DNA from: Candidatus Omnitrophota bacterium
GTDB taxonomy: Bacteria; Omnitrophota; Gorgyraeia; Gygaellales; Profunditerraquicolaceae
Assembly (NCBI GenBank): GCA_028706895.1
Contig: JAQTVG010000061.1
Location: forward strand, 1-6,507
Direction of reading: 5' to 3'
DNA: 6,507 nt
The notes beneath the pieces are model-generated. The model was not told the origin of the DNA. It did not search any database and saw only the letters and a program-made list of their open reading frames with translations. A program made the position numbers and the translations under genes. Below, one piece after another: positions 1 through 4,100 of the stretch. Position 1 is the first letter of the stretch. Each line of letters opens with the position of its first letter.

Positions 1-1173
1 TGCCCGTAGGGCTTTCAAAAAGACATACCCTGCATCGGTCTGGAAAGCCTCAACCCCCAGACGCTCGGTCATATCATTAACCCCGAATGTGCCAAGAACA
101 TCACGGATAACACCGATTTTTTTGCCTGTCAACTCCTGCCTATATCCTAACTTCTCAATTAAATAAGGCAATAAAACTACAATCAAGTTATCAGGAGCTA
201 AAGCCTCAAACTTCCCGGGCTCAATCAATCTATGTTTAGGCACTATAATTGCGCCCCTGTCGCCGTCTAAATCAAAAGCAATACCAAAATCAGCGTTCAC
301 TTCTGTCATTTTATCCTTTAATTCTGCGAGGTTGGCGCTGACCGAAGGATCGGCTTTGTGTTCGCCTTCCACTTCCTGGATATCGCCATGAATTAATATC
401 GCTTCGGCTCCCAGCCTGCGGAAGGTCTGAGCAGCTAAATTACCGCTAGGGGTATGAGCGCCCTCCACTACTATTTTTACTCCTTTGAGAGGATTACGAG
501 AACTTGCCTTCTTCTCCCAATTATTTAAAACATCCAAAGGATTTTCTGAATCAGTAATCTCACGGGCCAATCTATATAATGAGCCGTTCTGCGAAGCAAT
601 CTCCCCAACCAGTGTATTCATACGAACGCAATTCTCATCAATATTTGCCGGCATATAGCTGCCTTGACGCGGGCTCTCTAACGCCTTGATTTTTTCCTGA
701 TGTTCAATAAGGTCAATCATCATCCTCTTGGAAGTTTCTTTGATTTCACGGGTAGTCAAACTCTGAAGCGTGCCGCCTTTTTTATTTAACATTGTAACTT
801 TGAAGCCGCGCACGATAATATCCTTGGGGCGGGATACATGGCTGGCAGTCATAAAAATACTCATCAAGGGTTTAAATTCCTGGACAGCCCACGAATAAGA
901 CGTAACGGCATTAGGGCCTTCGGCAGCAGTATAAATTACATCTAAACCCCGGTACCTTAAGGCGGCAATTAAGGCATAAATCATCTCTGGTTCAATCTTA
1001 CGCGCATCGCGCGCAAGGACGACTTTACAATTATCGGTAATACCGGCTATTTCTGCTTTTTCCAAGGCCATAGTGGCCCAAACAAGGCCAAAGTAATAAA
1101 TAAGTTCTGACTTTAACGCCGGTCCTGTGGAACGATAATCATAATCGCGGAACATATCAAGGTTAAGGTCCTG
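1..1173 (-). other. Alpha-D-phosphohexomutase domain, N-terminal part (phosphoglucomutase/phosphomannomutase type; residues 1779-2169+)
   Basis: The family interconverts hexose-1- and hexose-6-phosphates through a phosphoserine enzyme. Seen: a typical start MFRDYDYRSTG; CKVVLARDARKIEPE, like the 'vvvGrDtR' strand and loop; MTASHVS with the catalytic Ser encoded at 841-843; VKIVVEGAHTPSG opening the second subdomain; the metal-binding loop FDLDGDRG (D-x-D-G-D-R at 256-273); and GVEAFQTDAGYVFLKALR near the left edge, like the 'rT.vG.kyi' segment. The window ends before the sugar-binding E-x-S-G-H loop of domain III and the phosphate-binding domain IV, which should lie further left. The family loop is TASHNP; here its last two residues are Val-Ser. 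Placed after a phosphorylase-like module, phosphoglucomutase activity is the natural guess, but substrate choice cannot be decided here. Confidence 0.85.
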
Positions 1174-4100
1174 CAAAACAAGCGGCGAACTGGAAAGCTC
1201 TTGATACTCGATACTCGATGCTCGATGCTCGATATTTAAAAAGACGAGGGGGGAACTATTGGAATTTAGTGACTGGTAGGAGGTATTTCCATGCTGACGG
1301 CTGGCCTCGAGAGGGCTTGAGAGACTGCTTGCCCTGAGCGGAGTCGAAGAGTTAGAGCTGGAAGATTCGGAATAAATAATATGATGGTAACTATCAATAT
1401 CGGAAATGACTTCCCCGTTTTTATCAAAATCACCGCGGAAATTAATTTCACCTATTTTATTCAAATATGTCTTATCATACGGGAAATACCCCCATAGTCG
1501 GTGTAACCCCAAAACTATCTTTCTCAGCCATTTATGTTGTAAATAGGGTTTTATGTCATTATGGCCTATGCCGTAAACTATGAGCATATTAGGCCTGCTG
1601 CCTTTTCTTTTTTCTATTCTCGGGACAACGAATTCTTCAATCTTTTCCGCTGTAATAGCACTTCTGAAACCCACGATTGGTGTAAAGAATAAACTAAGCG
1701 TCATATAACTGCTAATATTTTTCCATATTTTCCCAGAAGGAAGAATTGAAGTAATAAACGCAAACAGAAGTGAAAAAATAGGCAAAACTAACGGTAAGGT
1801 CACATATGAAGGATTTTTAACAAAGAAAGTAGCAGGAAGTATTATAAGGCTGATTTCTAACAATGTAGACACAAGCACTAATAGAGAAAAGAACTTATTT
1901 CTAATAAACTTACTATTGGGTAAATCTACAAAAAATATAGGTTTCTTAAACTCTTCAGTTTTGCTGGCTAAATTACGGTATAGTAAATGAGAAAAAAGCT
2001 CATCGAGTGTCCAATATTCATAGGTGCCCGCCCCAGTCTCAAGAACAACGGCATCTATTTGTTGTAAAGTTTTCTCTGATAAATTAACACCTCTAGCATG
2101 TATGCCACCATAAAGAATGTAATCTGCCTTACATGTAGAAAAAATAAATGTACCTTTTTCTCCGTTTAAAGATTTTTTTGTTCTTGTTTGTTGAATCGGT
2201 TTATCAGAACATAAAGTAAGAACTATACTTATAAGCATACCGATTATAACACCAATAACCTCTACACTTATTGTTACTACGCCTGTTGAGCAGCTTATCA
2301 TAGAAAGTAAGGGACTAAGTAAACCTATTAGCGATAGCGAATTTATCGCCGACCGCGAGGAGCCTTGACCAGATGTGAGAGGCGAGTTTATCTTATTATT
2401 GTTAAATAGTGATTGTTTGAAATTTGAAGACTGGTGGGATATATTTCCATGCTGACGGCTCGCCTCAAGGGGGCTTGAGAGGCTGCCGCCTAAAATAATA
2501 CCTTCAGTCCTGCCTCCGACTAAAAGCGACTCTTTTAAAGCTGATAAAGTCGGGTTGTTTAATCTATCAAAAATATTCTTTGCTTGGGAAATAGGAGAAG
2601 ACGAAACACCGCCTACAATAATCTTAACATCCCCGTAGCCAAAATTATTCATCCAGTGACTAATATTTAAATCAGGGTCTATCTTTTTCATATCCGCCAC
2701 AGAAACATTCACCGTAAGGCCGTATTCTGTCTGGGCGCTATTCGATAACGCCGGCAAAGACACTGAAGCCATATAGCGCAGATTCCCGTTTATAACTTCT
2801 GTTAAAACCATATCCACATCTTGCCATAGAGAACCATCATATAAACCGTAGTGCAGCTGGACTCTTAATTTTTCCGGCTCAAGGCTAGAATCCACCTGAA
2901 CAAAAACTTTATATAAATCACGCGTGTTTTGCATCTTCTCATAGTTTAAATTTCCAACCCGATATATCTTGCTATCCAACCTCGCTAATTCAAATAGGTA
3001 ATGGTAATCTTTAACCATGCGTTCAATGCCAACTTTTTGGTGCGATATCTCATAGGAAGATTTCATAATCTCCAGCCACTGGCTGTCTGCGTTTTCTGTA
3101 TAGTTATAATAAAGCCGTGAAGCTTCCTGTAAATATTCACTCAGAAGCTTTTGCGACATCTTTCTATAAAACTCCGCTATCTCTTGCTTTTGAGGAAAAT
3201 AATCCGGCAGCTGCATCAGGTTAACTATATTTTCAAATGAATACCCGGTTCCTTTAAACACATCCATAAGCCAACCTTTTACGCCATGCTTTATATACTC
3301 CAGCGGCCCGCCTGTGGCTGTGGCTATGTTTGGATGGCCGTTAAATGCCGCTCTCTGGTCGCTTGTGCCGCAGGCCTCTCTTGTGGGGCGCGGCATACTC
3401 GCCCAAACATCGCTTGCCTGCGTGGCAAGGCGCATTATCTCTACGCCTGAACCGTCAATAAATATAAATTTACCTTTTAATTCCTGTGTAAGCGTAAGTT
3501 TTTTGAACTCTCTTACCCACTCCGCTCCAACGCGATCCCTTCCTACGCCGCCCACTAAAAGATTCATGCCTAATCCGTTTAGCCTGCCTTGCGGCGTATC
3601 ATACAATTTATCCCTATCTCCGGTAATCCTATTAATAATCCCGAACAATATCCCCTGTTCCTTATAGGCGACTAATCTCCTCACAAGGCCGACCAACGGC
3701 CTGTCTAAATCAGCAAAACCGAAACCTAATACATTATTAAGATATTCGTTTAACTCTTTTTTGACGCTCTGGCCTGCGGCAAAAAGGTCTTCACCGGTTA
3801 TTTCCTTACCCTGGGCTTTACGTTCTATTTCTTTCTCCTGTAGCTGCCTGCTCTTCCAAATCTTGGGGTCAGAGCCATTAAGTATAGCTGTGGTTTTATT
3901 GGCAAATTCAGGAAGCACTGTCAACTTAGTCACGTTTTTATGCTCATTGGATACCCCATTTATAACAAAGGCGCGCTCGGCTAATCTCCTGGCCATATCC
4001 ACCTTGCCATCGCGCACAATCCAGGACGGGACCATCTCTTCACCAATATGCTGCTTTAACCACCATACATTATCATAGACAGGAAGCGCTACTCTCTCAG

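Larger units (their letters stand above)
1174..1437 (-). other. Repeat-built low-complexity linker (residues 1691-1778)
   Basis: This is the linker between the membrane module and the phosphohexomutase. It opens with a poly-Ser run (SESSSSNSS). It then reads, in order, a segment encoded by a REP-like sequence (TPLRASS), one copy of the 66-bp repeat (SLSSPLEASRQHGN...), a segment encoded by a 7-bp tandem repeat (IEHRASSIEYQ), and finally SSSP (residues 1772-1775). SSP or SSSP occurs three times. All of it stays in frame. It is probably disordered. Confidence 0.7.
1438..2340 (-). other. Membrane-embedded TraB/PrgY/Tiki-like module (residues 1390-1690)
   Basis: The TraB/PrgY/Tiki superfamily is defined by two GxxH motifs plus a conserved Glu, and animal Tiki is a membrane metalloprotease. 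Here YILYGGIHARGV gives the first GxxH (residues 1467-1470), DAVVLETG gives Glu1490 at the end of a strand, KKPIFFVDLP follows, then FRSAITAEKIEEF (Arg1615), like the family's R-x-x-M-A helix, and finally MLIVYGIGH gives the second GxxH (1646-1649). Hydrophobic stretches at about 1390-1433 and two clear helices at 1539-1562 and 1568-1589, with a weaker one near 1602-1614, suggest several membrane spans. Two or three of these lie between the two halves of the motif set. The DNA is AT-rich (53 G/C in the 180 bases 1801-1980). The module is flanked by two copies of the same 66-bp repeat. The assignment rests on motif order, not on alignment; an EreA/ChaN-like relative is possible. Confidence 0.48.

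Noticed and set aside
1201..1235. Heptamer tandem as a CRISPR array
   Set aside because: The units are 7 bp and directly adjacent with no spacers, so this is simple tandem repetition.
1266..1451. 61-codon minus-strand frame containing an LRLRSGQA-type peptide
   Set aside because: It is an alternative frame over the repeat-built linker. The peptide is the usual off-frame reading of the REP-like sequence.
2464..2479. Hairpin ctcaag/cttgag as a transcription terminator
   Set aside because: It has a 6-bp stem without a following T-tract on either strand and sits in the middle of an open frame. It is better explained as part of the 66-bp repeat.
3314..3667. 117-codon plus-strand open frame
   Set aside because: It lies antisense to the conserved phosphorylase active-site region. 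Its translation has no recognisable motif, and the minus-strand frame carries clear family motifs across the same bases.
3761..4078. 105-codon plus-strand open frame
   Set aside because: It is antisense to the phosphorylase-like module. The hydrophobic, Ser/Leu-rich translation is typical of a shadow frame.
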